From SABI01 sp963663665 (GTDB lineage Bacteria; Spirochaetota; Spirochaetia; Sphaerochaetales; Sphaerochaetaceae), in contig CAXXKP010000001.1 in assembly GCA_963663665.2 (NCBI GenBank), positions 682,001-746,000 on the forward strand: DNA of 64,000 nucleotides. Direction: 5' to 3'. Positions 26,794-37,140 of the stretch are shown one piece after another. Positions within the stretch are counted from its first letter, which is position 1, and each line of letters opens with the position of its first letter. The position numbers and the translations under genes are program-made. The notes beneath the pieces were generated by a model. It made no database searches. It was not told where the DNA came from and was given only the letters and a program-made list of their open reading frames with translations.

Positions 26794-29700
26794 ATGCAAT
26801 CAAGAGATTTTCGAATATCATTAAAAGCAAGAGAAGAAATTCAATACAAAGAACCTCTTTTTGACACTGAAAAACAACTTGATTTAATGTATGAGCAAGC
26901 AAAAGAAGTTGCATACATCTATAACGGGAAGCAGACAGACCAGAATAAAAAACAGTATATATCAGCAGCCTCACTACATGCGAGTGGAATACTTCACCTT
27001 CTATATCAATCGGTCACAAGTGAGTACCTGAAAGATAAGAATATAAATTTCTTTACTCATCTCTCCACCCAGATTGAAAAACACCCATTAATCAAGAAAG
27101 TTCTCACATTCTATGATAAAGAGTTCCCAACTCTTGTTCCCATAGTAGAAAATAAGGGGATAGAGAATACAAGAGCTCTTTTTATCCACCATGTGCTCAT
27201 TGAAAACCCTGCACTCATCAAAGAGGTAACCCCCTTTATTGCCCCTGCGGGAGTACCTTTCCCATCAGCCTATAAAGCCTTCACTGTAATTCTTAAAGAG
27301 TACACAAAAGCTGCAACTCATATAGAAGGTACAGATGAAGATCTTTTTACGTTCCTTACAGGCCCATCAAAAAAACATCCAGATTCTTTAATCGATCAAA
27401 TTCAATACATTCTTAAGCATTGGGGCACACTAATTCCTGTCTCCCTTCAAAAAGCATTATTACATGCAATTGATGTCGTTAACGAAGAGAATAAACCCCG
27501 TTTTAGCGGAGGGCCAGGTCCAGCAAGAACAGTAACTTATGACCAAATTGAACACGAGTATGAAGCATTTAGTATTGATGAAGATTGGATGCCAAATGTT
27601 GTAATGATGGCAAAAAGTGCTTTAGTTTGGCTAGACCAATTATCTAAAATGTACGGGTATCATATTAATACACTTGATAAGATCCCTGATAAAGAACTCG
27701 ATTTATTGCGAGATAGAGGAATAAATGGCTTATGGCTTATAGGACTATGGGAAAGAAGTGAAGCCTCTAAGAAAATAAAAAACTTATGTGGTAACCCGGA
27801 AGCAGAAGCATCTGCATATTCTTTAAAAAGCTATAATATCGCAATGAGTATAGGTGGATGGAATGCCTACCAGAATTTGCGCGAGAGATGCAAAAATAGG
27901 CACATTCGCCTCGCAAGTGACATGGTTCCAAACCATACTGGTCTCGATAGTGATTGGGCATTGCACCATCCTGAGTATTTCATTTCTTCTCCATATTCTC
28001 CGTACCCTTCATATTCCTTCAATGGAGAAAACCTCTCTCCTGACTCTCGAATTGAGGTGAAAATTGAAGACCATTACTATGATAGAACAGATGCAGCTGT
28101 AACCTATAGAAGAGTCAACAAAGAAACCAATGAAACATCGTATATCTTCCATGGAAATGATGGGACTTCAATGCCTTGGAACGACACTGCGCAATTAGAT
28201 TTTCTTAATCCGAACACTCGAGAGGCTGTCATACAGCAAATTTTACATGTTGCAAGAAACTTTCCAATCATCCGCTTTGATGCCGCAATGACGCTAGCGA
28301 AACGGCACATTCAGCGCCTGTGGTACCCAAAGCCAGGAACAGCTGGTGATATACCAGGAAGAGCTGGATATACGATGAGCGACGAAGAATTCAATCAAGC
28401 TATTCCATTAGAGTTCTGGAGGGAAGTAGTAGATAGAGTTGCCTTAGAAGTACCAGATACTCTTCTTCTTGCAGAAGCTTTCTGGATGATGGAAGGCTAT
28501 TTTGTGCGAACTCTAGGGATGCATCGTGTCTATAACAGTGCATTTATGAATATGCTCAAAAACCAAGCAAATAAAGAGTACCGTGATACTATTAAAAACA
28601 CGCTCTCCTTTGATCCTGAAGTACTAAAGAGATTTGTTAATTTCATGAACAATCCTGATGAAGATACAGCTATTGCCCAATTTGGTGATGGGGATAAATA
28701 TTTTGGTGTAGCAACGCTCTTATCGACAATGCCAGGGCTTCCTATGTTCGGACATGGGCAAATAGAAGGTTTCCATGAAAAGTATGGGATGGAGTATTCA
28801 AGAGCATACTGGAATGAATATCCAAATGAGCATCTAATAAATGAACATTACAGAAGAATTTTCCCTCTATTAAGACTACGCTACCTTTTTAGTGGTTCTG
28901 AATACTTTGAGATATTCGATGTTATTGATTATGGCGCTATTAAAGAATCTGTGTTTGCCTATGTAAACGGAATCGCTTCAAGCAGAGCCTTGATTCTTTA
29001 CAACAATTGCTATGAATATGCTTCTGGAAGAATTTATGAAAGCTCTCCAAAACTACATCGAACAGCTGACGGTTCAAGAGAGATTAGAAGCAATACCATT
29101 GCAAATAGTCTAGGGCTTTCTTTTTCAGATAACACATATATTATTTATGAAGAATTTCCTCACAATCTCACATTCATTGCTAAATCAAAACAGCTCTATG
29201 ATGAAGGACTCCCTGTTTCTTTACAAGGATATGAAACAAAAGTATTTCTCCATGTCAGAGAGGTAGAAGATGTCGATGGAACCTACGAAAATTTGTATAG
29301 ATACTTAGATGGGAAAGGGACAGCTTCCTTTGAAAGAGATTTAATTTGGATAAGGATGCAACCACTTCATAAAGCATTAGATAATTTTGCTTCTACTAGT
29401 ATGATAGATTTCATAAAAGATGTGGTTACCCAAAAAGAAATTACAAGCAAAGATATTAAAAAGTTCGTTCTATTCGCAGGAGAAGCCTATGCGCGGTTCT
29501 CAATAGTATATGAAGAACTTCCACAAACATTGAAAGAAGCTATCGTTCCGATTATCAAAGAAGTACAACCTAAGGATATGCTCCAAAGCATTCAAAATTT
29601 CACAACATGTTTCCTTCCAGAGAACAACCTTCACATATTGCTAGCCGGTGGAACTCTCATAAAGGAACTCCCCATGCTTGTTAATGTTTCTCTCTTACTA

Positions 29701-30156
29701 AATATTTTCATCGACCAAAATAGCACCTACGAAAATGCTCTTTCTATAGTTGATCGATTGGTGTTAGAAAGGATGTATCAACACTTAGCTCTTTCCTACG
29801 AAATAGATGTAGATTATCGTATGAGACACCTTATACATCGAGCGGTTTTCCTTGCTGCTTTTCCACCATGTATTGCGAAGGAACTTCAAGAAGCGAACCC
29901 CAATAATAAAAAGTGCTTGTTAGCTTTGCTAGAAGATAAAGGATTCAGAGAACTTATCGGGTATAATGAACATCAACAGGTGATTTATTATCGAAAAGAA
30001 TCTTTACAAGATGCTATCTACTTAATTATCTTATCAGTAGCAATGAATCTAGGTTCTGTTGCAAGAGATAAAATGATAAAAATGGCAACCTCTTGGCTCA
30101 ATGGTGACACAAAGTCAGAATATACGATTGAAGGACTCATAAGGGGAGTAAATTAA
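26794..30156 (+). CDS. Large GH13-family (alpha-amylase-type) glycosidase, 1120 aa
   Basis: The central barrel (about residues 310-720) carries the four GH13 regions: DMVPNH (D376), IRFDAAM with nucleophile D496, LLAEAFW with acid E561, and NNPDEDT with stabiliser D622. The His of the usual N-H-D motif is Pro here. A 300-residue mostly helical N-terminal domain and a 350-residue helical C-terminal extension match nothing I recognise. There is no signal peptide, so it is intracellular. GGGGG lies before ATG 26794. It could hydrolyse or rearrange glycogen, maltodextrin or trehalose-like sugars. The next two genes encode membrane proteins on the same strand. Confidence 0.85.
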   Translation: MQSRDFRISLKAREEIQYKEPLFDTEKQLDLMYEQAKEVAYIYNGKQTDQNKKQYISAASLHASGILHLLYQSVTSEYLKDKNINFFTHLSTQIEKHPLIKKVLTFYDKEFPTLVPIVENKGIENTRALFIHHVLIENPALIKEVTPFIAPAGVPFPSAYKAFTVILKEYTKAATHIEGTDEDLFTFLTGPSKKHPDSLIDQIQYILKHWGTLIPVSLQKALLHAIDVVNEENKPRFSGGPGPARTVTYDQIEHEYEAFSIDEDWMPNVVMMAKSALVWLDQLSKMYGYHINTLDKIPDKELDLLRDRGINGLWLIGLWERSEASKKIKNLCGNPEAEASAYSLKSYNIAMSIGGWNAYQNLRERCKNRHIRLASDMVPNHTGLDSDWALHHPEYFISSPYSPYPSYSFNGENLSPDSRIEVKIEDHYYDRTDAAVTYRRVNKETNETSYIFHGNDGTSMPWNDTAQLDFLNPNTREAVIQQILHVARNFPIIRFDAAMTLAKRHIQRLWYPKPGTAGDIPGRAGYTMSDEEFNQAIPLEFWREVVDRVALEVPDTLLLAEAFWMMEGYFVRTLGMHRVYNSAFMNMLKNQANKEYRDTIKNTLSFDPEVLKRFVNFMNNPDEDTAIAQFGDGDKYFGVATLLSTMPGLPMFGHGQIEGFHEKYGMEYSRAYWNEYPNEHLINEHYRRIFPLLRLRYLFSGSEYFEIFDVIDYGAIKESVFAYVNGIASSRALILYNNCYEYASGRIYESSPKLHRTADGSREIRSNTIANSLGLSFSDNTYIIYEEFPHNLTFIAKSKQLYDEGLPVSLQGYETKVFLHVREVEDVDGTYENLYRYLDGKGTASFERDLIWIRMQPLHKALDNFASTSMIDFIKDVVTQKEITSKDIKKFVLFAGEAYARFSIVYEELPQTLKEAIVPIIKEVQPKDMLQSIQNFTTCFLPENNLHILLAGGTLIKELPMLVNVSLLLNIFIDQNSTYENALSIVDRLVLERMYQHLALSYEIDVDYRMRHLIHRAVFLAAFPPCIAKELQEANPNNKKCLLALLEDKGFRELIGYNEHQQVIYYRKESLQDAIYLIILSVAMNLGSVARDKMIKMATSWLNGDTKSEYTIEGLIRGVN

Positions 30157-30200
30157 TAAGTCTCATTGACTTATCGACTTCTATAAGATAGGGTAATTTT

Positions 30201-31445
30201 ATGAAAACATGGATTATATACACAGGTGCAATACTTTTTGGATTTTCAGCAACACTGCTATTAGGTGGATGGCAACCATATGGAGCATTCCTTACGTTTA
30301 TGGTGCCAATGATAAAAGACCTCTCTTTATTTTTCCTTTTCCCTATTGTTTTTATCTTATTCACAGCTGAAAGTGCTTCACTTAGGCGTCATAAAGATAG
30401 TTCAGTCCTTTTCTTCTCAACACTCTTTTGGAGTTTATTCACAACGTTGATTCTTTCTTTTTCTGCTATGGGATTGTCACTGCTAATTCCTCAATCAATA
30501 AAACAATTCACACAGGTAGCAACACAACAAGTCCCTCTTTTTAATAATGTCTCCTTTGAAGAAATTAAATCTCTTCTTTTCTCAGATAATGCTTTCACTC
30601 AATTCACTAAAAGCACAACATCTTTACTACCAATAATTGTTGTTGCATCAATTATCGGATTTGCTTTGAAGCCAGACTATGAGGCATTAAGACCTGCATA
30701 CGTCGTTACGAACTCGTTTGCTGAAGTAATAATACGTCTTACGAGAATTATGACTCACTTATTAGCAATTGTGCTCTTATTCCTCAGTGCATACTACTCG
30801 AATCAAGATAATTTTATCGCAACACTCTTCAAGTCAATTCCAATTACTTTAATCTATATAGGTTCTGCCATTATAGCACTTGGAATAATCCTACCTCTCC
30901 TCTTTGGTCTTATAACTGGTTTTAAGAAAGGGAATCCATACAAGGTGCTATTCGCTTCGTATGCAAGTATCGCTACAAGCCTCTTTTTCATGAGCACCCT
31001 TGAAAGTACTATCAGCATGATTGCTTTAGGAGAACATAATAGTAGTGTTAAAAAGAGAGTCGCAGGAACAGCCTTCCCTCTTTATACGATTATTGGTAAG
31101 GGTGGGAGTGCTATGATAGCAACAACAACCCTCTTGTTAATACTCCATAATTCAGGTGTTCAACTACCTATTTCCACAATGTTATTAGTTGCACTGTTCT
31201 CTTCATTGGTATCTTTACTCTCTTCCTTTGCTCCTCGATTTGAAGTGCTATTCATCATGATGCTCTCTTTCAGTGGCTTATTTGGGAAGATGTTAGATAC
31301 TCCGGGGTCTTTAATTATCTTGCTTCTACCTTTCATCCAAGGTATTGCCGCTATGATAGATTCAAGCATTGCAATATTAGGAGCTGCTTTCACTTCTCGA
31401 ATTATAAGTGAAGATACAACGCCTTCTTACCACCAAACCATGTAA
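30201..31445 (+). CDS. Dicarboxylate/amino-acid:cation symporter family protein (divergent)
   Basis: Integral membrane protein of 414 aa with about nine hydrophobic segments. The pattern resembles the DAACS family (GltP/DctA): GTAFPLYTIIGKGGSAMIATTT recalls the unwound TM7/HP2 region, and the C-terminal QGIAAMIDSSIAILGAAFTS recalls the substrate-binding TM8. Typical NMDGT and serine-rich signatures are not clear, so substrate and even symport activity are uncertain. It starts 44 bases after the GH13 gene and ends eight bases before the next membrane protein. Confidence 0.6.
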   Translation: MKTWIIYTGAILFGFSATLLLGGWQPYGAFLTFMVPMIKDLSLFFLFPIVFILFTAESASLRRHKDSSVLFFSTLFWSLFTTLILSFSAMGLSLLIPQSIKQFTQVATQQVPLFNNVSFEEIKSLLFSDNAFTQFTKSTTSLLPIIVVASIIGFALKPDYEALRPAYVVTNSFAEVIIRLTRIMTHLLAIVLLFLSAYYSNQDNFIATLFKSIPITLIYIGSAIIALGIILPLLFGLITGFKKGNPYKVLFASYASIATSLFFMSTLESTISMIALGEHNSSVKKRVAGTAFPLYTIIGKGGSAMIATTTLLLILHNSGVQLPISTMLLVALFSSLVSLLSSFAPRFEVLFIMMLSFSGLFGKMLDTPGSLIILLLPFIQGIAAMIDSSIAILGAAFTSRIISEDTTPSYHQTM

Positions 31446-31453
31446 AGAAGAAT

Positions 31454-32245
31454 ATGAACACAAAAATTATAAAAGGGTTTTATATTGGGTCTTTCAGTCT
31501 TTTATCTCTTTTTTATATCCTTATAATCACATCATTGCTCATAAGAAAGGTAATGATGCAGCCAATAGATTCCTCTACCAATCAATTATTGTATCAGAGC
31601 TCTCCTAATTACCTCATTGCTACACTTATCTTAATTCTAGCTACACTTATTGGATTCATTAACTCGTTATCATTGCCTCCAACATCAAGAAATGAGGTAG
31701 AAAAGATTATTCTACCAATTGTATTTACTCTATTTACTTTTTTGACGATGCCCACGATGGTGAAATATCTTCTCATCAATCATCAATTTACTATAAGCTT
31801 CACAATCCTGGTTCGACTTTATCTTTTCTCAGCCTATTTCTCATTTACACTACTCGTAATCTCAGGAATATTCTCTTTAGGGATTAACTCCTCTAAAATT
31901 GGCCGATACATCCTCCTATTAGCATTGTTTTCCCTGTTCATTGCGACACTAATGCATCTAAATGTTGCTTCATATCCACTACAAAGCTTAAAATGGGCAG
32001 ATAGTTCAATCTTTATATCTACTTTGAGCTTAATTGGATTCATAGCAATAGGAAACTATTTTGCTATTTGGGTAAGAGAATCAACACAGCATAATATGCT
32101 TAAAGCTTTTAGAATATTGCTGATTGTGGTGGGTATACTAGGATATATATTTTTCCCTGAATCTATTGTGTCTCTCATTTCAGCAATAATCTATACAATT
32201 GGAATCTTTTTTGGATTATCGAGAAAAAGATTTAACCAACTATGA
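31454..32245 (+). CDS. Hypothetical multi-pass membrane protein
   Basis: 263 aa with about eight hydrophobic segments (near 8-27, 53-72, 84-103, 116-136, 147-167, 182-203, 216-232, 236-253) and a basic C-terminus. I recognise no family motif. It follows the DAACS-like gene by eight bases and is probably cotranscribed with it and the GH13 gene. It may be an accessory subunit or an unrelated membrane protein. Confidence 0.65.
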   Translation: MNTKIIKGFYIGSFSLLSLFYILIITSLLIRKVMMQPIDSSTNQLLYQSSPNYLIATLILILATLIGFINSLSLPPTSRNEVEKIILPIVFTLFTFLTMPTMVKYLLINHQFTISFTILVRLYLFSAYFSFTLLVISGIFSLGINSSKIGRYILLLALFSLFIATLMHLNVASYPLQSLKWADSSIFISTLSLIGFIAIGNYFAIWVRESTQHNMLKAFRILLIVVGILGYIFFPESIVSLISAIIYTIGIFFGLSRKRFNQL

Positions 32246-32579
32246 TGCGAGAGAGGAAACCACGTATCCTCTCCCTTAGCGTAATAAAATCTGAATCCCG
32301 ATGTGCACTATATGCTCCTTGAAATTTTACTGCTCAGATGAGTGTCGTAAATGATATCAAAAATGTGGTACATAGTACTTGAGTTTTCTAATTCAATCTT
32401 CAAGTAGGAGAAAATGGAATTCATAGAAACCTTTTCACCCAAAAAACCAAGTCGATAATTCCTTGTTGTTCTTGATCCTAAAACCACTGAATGGAATTCT
32501 CATCGTCTAGTTATTATCCAAAGAATAACCCACGATAATAATCGTGGGCTATTGTATTATAATCTAATAATTAAATTTT
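32246..32579. other. 334-bp convergent intergenic region
   Basis: No gene is supported. It contains a stem-loop with arms GAGAGGA (32251-32257) and TCCTCTC (32267-32273) directly after the membrane-protein gene, and a stronger hairpin at 32529-32548. The middle 250 bases show nothing distinct. Confidence 0.5.
32529..32548. terminator. Hairpin terminator, probably bidirectional
   Basis: CCCACGAT and ATCGTGGG pair perfectly around AATA. On the minus strand it lies 32 bases after the gpmI stop and is followed by TTATTCTTT. On the plus strand it ends transcripts from the 31454 gene. The T-tracts are only moderate. Confidence 0.6.
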
Positions 32580-34226
32580 CTATTTCAATTCAATGATACT
32601 CTTATCGTAATCCTCAGGGCTCTCAAAACCTAAGAAATTCATAATGGTACTTGCTATAGAAGAGATTCCAAGATTTTCATTGAGTGTTTTACTGTACTCT
32701 CCCTTATAATCACTATCATACACGATAAATGGAACTGGATTGAGAGAGTGAGATGTCTTTGCTCTAGGGGTGCCATCTGCTTTTCGAGCTACATCCCCAT
32801 TCTTTGCATGTTCATACATATCATCAGCATTTCCGTGGTCTGCTGTTATAAGAAGAACACCCTTTGCGGCTTCCACAGCTTTTTTGAGACGTCCAAGTTG
32901 TAAATCCATTCCTTCCATCGAACATACTACCGCTTGATAAATGCCGGTGTGTCCAACCATATCACCATTAGGATAGTTTAATTTAATCAATTCATATTCT
33001 CCACCCTCAATGACTTTCAAAACTTCGTCTGTAATCTCAGCACACTTCATCCAAGGACGTTGTTCAAAAGGAACTTTATCAGATGGAATTTCAACATAGG
33101 TCTCTAATTTTTCATCAAATTTTCCACTTCTATTTCCATTAAAAAAGTATGTAACGTGCCCAAACTTTTGGGTTTCACTTATTGAGAATTGTTTGATATT
33201 ACTAGCACAAAGATACTCTGCCATAGTTCTGTCAATTGTTGGAGGAGTAACAAGATACTGCTTTGGTACATGTAAATCTCCGTCATATTCCATCATCCCG
33301 GCATATTGGACTGCGGGTCTTCGTTTTCTATCAAATTCAGGCAATTCCTCTGCTTCGAAGGCTTTTGTTATTTCGAGCGCTCTATCTCCTCTGAAGTTAA
33401 AGAGAATCACACTATCGTTATCGACGATTTCTCCAACAGGCTTTCCATCTTTAGCAATGATAAAAGCTGGAAGATCTTGGTCAATCTTTCCAGTCTCTTT
33501 TCTCAGAGTTTCAATAGCTTCATGTGCACAAGAGAACATTCTCCCTTCACCTAAAACATGGGTATACCACCCTTTTTCAACCATTGACCAATCCGCATTG
33601 TATCGATCCATAGTAATAACCATTCTTCCACCACCACTGGCAATCTGGGCATTAAAAGATTCATCATTCAGCTCAGATAGGAATTCTTCAAATGGATCAA
33701 AATATTCTAAAGCACTTAACTCACCAACATCTCTACCGTCGAGGAGTGCATGAATACGAACATTCTTTACATTGTCTTCTTTTGCCTTAAGAATCATCTT
33801 CTTCAAGGTGTCGATATGAGAATGAACATTCCCATCACTTAAAAGTCCTATAAAATGGAGAGTACTATTATGATCTTTCACATTATTTACAAGATTGAGC
33901 CATGTTTTTCCAGTAAACATCGCACCACTTTCGATACTCTGAGAAACAAGTTTTGCTCCTTGAGAAAAAACTCTGCCGCAACCTATTGCATTATGGCCGA
34001 CTTCACTGTTTCCCATATCATCATCACTCGGAAGCCCTACAGCAACGCCATGAGCTTTTAATTTTGTCCAAGGAGTAGAGGCATAAAGCTCAGTAAGTGT
34101 ATTAGTTTTTGAATCCTTTACAGCATCACCCTCACTATATTTACCAAAACCAACTCCATCCATGATGACCAATACTACAGGTCCTTTTCTTTGTATCTTA
34201 TTATTCCGTTTCAACGGTTCAACCAT
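32580..34226 (-). CDS. gpmI: 2,3-bisphosphoglycerate-independent phosphoglycerate mutase
   Basis: Glycolytic/gluconeogenic enzyme interconverting 3- and 2-phosphoglycerate, Mn-dependent. 548 aa, alkaline-phosphatase fold. Metal Asp lies in VIMDGVGFG (D23) and the phosphorylated Ser is S74 in DMGNSEVGHNA. The C-terminal metal site is TADHGNAD. The frame can be opened at TTG 34232, but AGGAG is only two bases from it; ATG 34226 has eight-base spacing and is chosen. It starts 51 bases after the aminopeptidase P stop on the same strand. Confidence 0.96.
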   Translation of the reverse strand: MVEPLKRNNKIQRKGPVVLVIMDGVGFGKYSEGDAVKDSKTNTLTELYASTPWTKLKAHGVAVGLPSDDDMGNSEVGHNAIGCGRVFSQGAKLVSQSIESGAMFTGKTWLNLVNNVKDHNSTLHFIGLLSDGNVHSHIDTLKKMILKAKEDNVKNVRIHALLDGRDVGELSALEYFDPFEEFLSELNDESFNAQIASGGGRMVITMDRYNADWSMVEKGWYTHVLGEGRMFSCAHEAIETLRKETGKIDQDLPAFIIAKDGKPVGEIVDNDSVILFNFRGDRALEITKAFEAEELPEFDRKRRPAVQYAGMMEYDGDLHVPKQYLVTPPTIDRTMAEYLCASNIKQFSISETQKFGHVTYFFNGNRSGKFDEKLETYVEIPSDKVPFEQRPWMKCAEITDEVLKVIEGGEYELIKLNYPNGDMVGHTGIYQAVVCSMEGMDLQLGRLKKAVEAAKGVLLITADHGNADDMYEHAKNGDVARKADGTPRAKTSHSLNPVPFIVYDSDYKGEYSKTLNENLGISSIASTIMNFLGFESPEDYDKSIIELK

Positions 34227-34277
34227 ATTCAATACTCCTATTTCTCTTCTATTAGCTTATCATGTTAAATATAGCTA

Positions 34278-36059
34278 TTATTTTTCTAGAGGTAAAGTCG
34301 CTTCTTGTAGCCACACTTTCTCTTCGTCTTTTAAGTGGTCTTTGAGTTCACTCATCACCCATCCATGATAAGCGTTGAGCATATCAATTTCTTGATCACT
34401 CAAGATTGACACATCAATGAGACGCTTCTCAAATGGACATAACGTAAGTACTTCGAAAGTATAAAAAGGGCCAAATAGAGTAACACCTTCTTCAAAGACT
34501 GCGACAAGATTTTCAAGTCTGATCCCGTACTCACCTTTCCTATATAATCCTGGTTCATTACTCATAATCATCCCAGGGACAAGAGGCACTTTGATTGGTT
34601 TGGGAGAAATATTATGAGGCCCTTCATGTACATTTAAACGATGCCCAACCCCATGTCCCGTTCCGTGTGCATAGAGAAGCCCTGCTTGCCATAAAAATTG
34701 ACGAGCAAGGACATCAAGTTGGTATCCACAGGTTCCTTTAGGAAAGCGAATCGAAGATAGTGCAAGATTACCTTTTAATACAAGAGTATAATCTTTTATC
34801 ATCTGATCACTAGGTTCCCCAAAGCAAAGAGTACGGGTCACATCTGTCGTTCCGCTTTCATATTGCCCCCCTGTGTCGAGAACTAATAAAGAAGATCCTT
34901 CAAGTGAGGAACAGCTGTCCACTTTCGCACTATAGTGTTCCATAGCACCATGTGGACCAAAGCCTGCAATAGGAGAGAAAGAAGGTGAAATATATTCTTC
35001 TTGTTCTTCTCGATAACGTTCTAGTTTTTGCGCAATTGTGATTTCTGTAAGAGTTTCGTTACTTTTGGAAAGAGAAGAAAGCAGCTTAACAAGGGCTATA
35101 CCATCAAGAAGATGAGCTCTTCGCATCCCCTCTAGTTCAACTTCATTTTTACTTGCTTTAAGCGCAGTTGAAAAATTCTCTCCTTCGATAATAATCCCTC
35201 TTTTCCCAACTGCCTGAAAAATGCTCATTGTTGTTTGTTCTGGACTTATATAGATAGAAGAGTGAAGAGGAATAGAAGAATCTATAGAAGATAATACATC
35301 TTCATACTCAACGACTTTTATTACAGGTGCAATCTCTTTAAGAAGTTCCTCTCTAAAGCGAGATTTCCTTGTACATAAGATGGCATCATTCATCGTAATA
35401 ATAAGATATGAAAAAAAGACCGGTGTATGAGGTAAATCTTTTGCTCTCAAATTAGTTATCCAAGCAATATCATCAAGAGTAGTGACGATTGTGCTTGTTG
35501 CGCCTCTCTCCATTAATGAAGCACGAATAGAATTAATCTTATCAGCTCGAGAGAGCCCTGTTATGCTCTCTGGCAGAGCTAAAATTGTAGAATATGGAAT
35601 AGAAGGTCTATCTCCCCATAATTGGTCAAAGAAATCATCTAATAAGAGAATCGTAATCTCTGCATTTTCTGAGGCACTCACCATATTACGATACAACGCC
35701 ACGCTCATTGAATTCTTATCGAAACCAATTCTTTTAATAGTATCAGAATGTTTCGCTATCCACATAAATGGATCAAGCACTCCTTCAGAACCCAATTTCT
35801 CCAATATTACAGGCGTATTCTCTATTTGGATAGCAGCTTGAAGATAATAGCGAGAATCGACCCAAAGGTGTGTCTCTTCCCTTGTGAGGATTACCGTCCC
35901 TGCTGATCCTGTAAAACCTGTGACCCATTCTCGAGTCCTATAACGAGGAGCGACATATTCAGAAAGGTGCACATCTGTTCCACTTATATATAAGACATCC
36001 AAGTTATTGGCAACCATGTAAGACTGAAGAGATTGTATTCGTTGTGTAATTGTTCTCAT
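34278..36059 (-). CDS. pepP: Aminopeptidase P family (M24) Xaa-Pro peptidase
   Basis: Cytoplasmic metallopeptidase removing N-terminal residues before proline. 593 aa, the long three-domain form: two creatinase-like N-terminal domains (about 1-310) and the pita-bread catalytic domain. Dinuclear metal ligands are visible in LVLDTGGQYESGTTDVTRT (two Asp), HGTGHGVGHRLNVHEGPH (His) and NEPGLY plus GIRLENL (two Glu). Its start overlaps the lgt stop by four bases, so the two are cotranscribed, although no functional link is evident. Confidence 0.94.
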   Translation of the reverse strand: MRTITQRIQSLQSYMVANNLDVLYISGTDVHLSEYVAPRYRTREWVTGFTGSAGTVILTREETHLWVDSRYYLQAAIQIENTPVILEKLGSEGVLDPFMWIAKHSDTIKRIGFDKNSMSVALYRNMVSASENAEITILLLDDFFDQLWGDRPSIPYSTILALPESITGLSRADKINSIRASLMERGATSTIVTTLDDIAWITNLRAKDLPHTPVFFSYLIITMNDAILCTRKSRFREELLKEIAPVIKVVEYEDVLSSIDSSIPLHSSIYISPEQTTMSIFQAVGKRGIIIEGENFSTALKASKNEVELEGMRRAHLLDGIALVKLLSSLSKSNETLTEITIAQKLERYREEQEEYISPSFSPIAGFGPHGAMEHYSAKVDSCSSLEGSSLLVLDTGGQYESGTTDVTRTLCFGEPSDQMIKDYTLVLKGNLALSSIRFPKGTCGYQLDVLARQFLWQAGLLYAHGTGHGVGHRLNVHEGPHNISPKPIKVPLVPGMIMSNEPGLYRKGEYGIRLENLVAVFEEGVTLFGPFYTFEVLTLCPFEKRLIDVSILSDQEIDMLNAYHGWVMSELKDHLKDEEKVWLQEATLPLEK

Positions 36060-37075
36060 TTTTTTCTTTTTTTCCTTTTCTTCTTTACAGTTTTAGCTTG
36101 TTCTAATCTTTCTTGTTCCCTAAGATGGATTTTTTTTGATAAAGGGAAAAGCAGTATCCCACTAGCTATCATAATAAGTGATAAAATTTGACCCATTGAG
36201 ATATTTAATAACGACTGAAAGAATTCAATCGAGGAACTATCTCCCTGCCCATTAATGATGTAACCAAGTTGTGAATCTGGTTGCCTTACATACTCTATAA
36301 TAAAACGGATGATTCCATAGCCAATCAAATACCATGCGATAGAGAATCCATTCCACTTCCGTCTTGGCTGAATAATAAAATACATGATCAGAAAGAGAAT
36401 TATGCCCTCAAATAAGGCTTCATAGAGCTGGCTAGGGTGGCGAGGAAGACTAATTAGATCCCCGATTTGATAATTCATCCCAATCGAGTCGGCGAATTCT
36501 CGAACCCATCCGATTTTAGTTGAAAAGCGGGGTGAAGATGGGAACACCATCCCCCATGGGACAGTAGTTACCCTTCCCCATAGTTCTCCATTAATGAAGT
36601 TTCCAATCCTCCCCGCAGTGTATCCCAATGGAATAGCAGTAACGAGAATATCTCCAATATGAAGAAATGAAAATTTGTATTTTCTGCTAAAAAGATATGT
36701 CCCAACAACAGCGCCTACTAGTCCTCCATGGTAACTCATTCCTGGGAGGCCGACAAAAGCTCCATTTTGAAATGGCCAAAATATAAGCCAAGGATGTAAC
36801 CAATAATAAGCACTTCCTTCATATAAGAGAGATGAAAAAAGACGGGCTCCTATAATAAGCCCTGTAATTGCATACAAAAAGAGTGTCACGGTGTCATCAT
36901 TAGTTATTTTTATTTTATCTCTATTTCGTTGATGAATGAAAAGAAAATAGGTGACACCGAAAGCTACAATGTACATCATGCTATACCATCGAATTGGAAG
37001 TGAATTGATCACATATGGAGAGATCCATGCCGGATAAGCTATATAGTTAATCATAGAGACAAAGTGTATTGTCAT
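36056..37075 (-). CDS. lgt: Prolipoprotein diacylglyceryl transferase
   Basis: Inner-membrane enzyme transferring diacylglycerol to the lipobox Cys of prolipoproteins. 339 aa, about seven membrane segments. The Lgt signature GRIGNFINGELWGR is intact, and the SYHGGLVGA region with the essential His is visible. The C-terminus is longer than usual and ends in a Lys/Arg-rich tail (KTVKKKRKKRKK). ATG 37075 has no obvious ribosome site; a second Met lies seven residues in. It is divergent from the CtpA-type protease gene. Confidence 0.95.
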   Translation of the reverse strand: MTIHFVSMINYIAYPAWISPYVINSLPIRWYSMMYIVAFGVTYFLFIHQRNRDKIKITNDDTVTLFLYAITGLIIGARLFSSLLYEGSAYYWLHPWLIFWPFQNGAFVGLPGMSYHGGLVGAVVGTYLFSRKYKFSFLHIGDILVTAIPLGYTAGRIGNFINGELWGRVTTVPWGMVFPSSPRFSTKIGWVREFADSIGMNYQIGDLISLPRHPSQLYEALFEGIILFLIMYFIIQPRRKWNGFSIAWYLIGYGIIRFIIEYVRQPDSQLGYIINGQGDSSSIEFFQSLLNISMGQILSLIMIASGILLFPLSKKIHLREQERLEQAKTVKKKRKKRKK

Positions 37076-37140
37076 AATTGATTGAGGTCAACTAGATATT
37101 ACTAGTAGTCGGATATCACATTTTCAATTATATTTACTTT

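Noticed and set aside
32440..32590. Open stretch reading like a degenerate protein end between the membrane-protein gene and gpmI
   Set aside because: No start codon with a ribosome site, it runs through the hairpin at 32529 and into gpmI antisense, and resembles no known transposase.
33193..33753. 186-aa open frame on the plus strand
   Set aside because: It lies entirely antisense to gpmI, whose catalytic motifs are intact, and its translation looks like no protein family.
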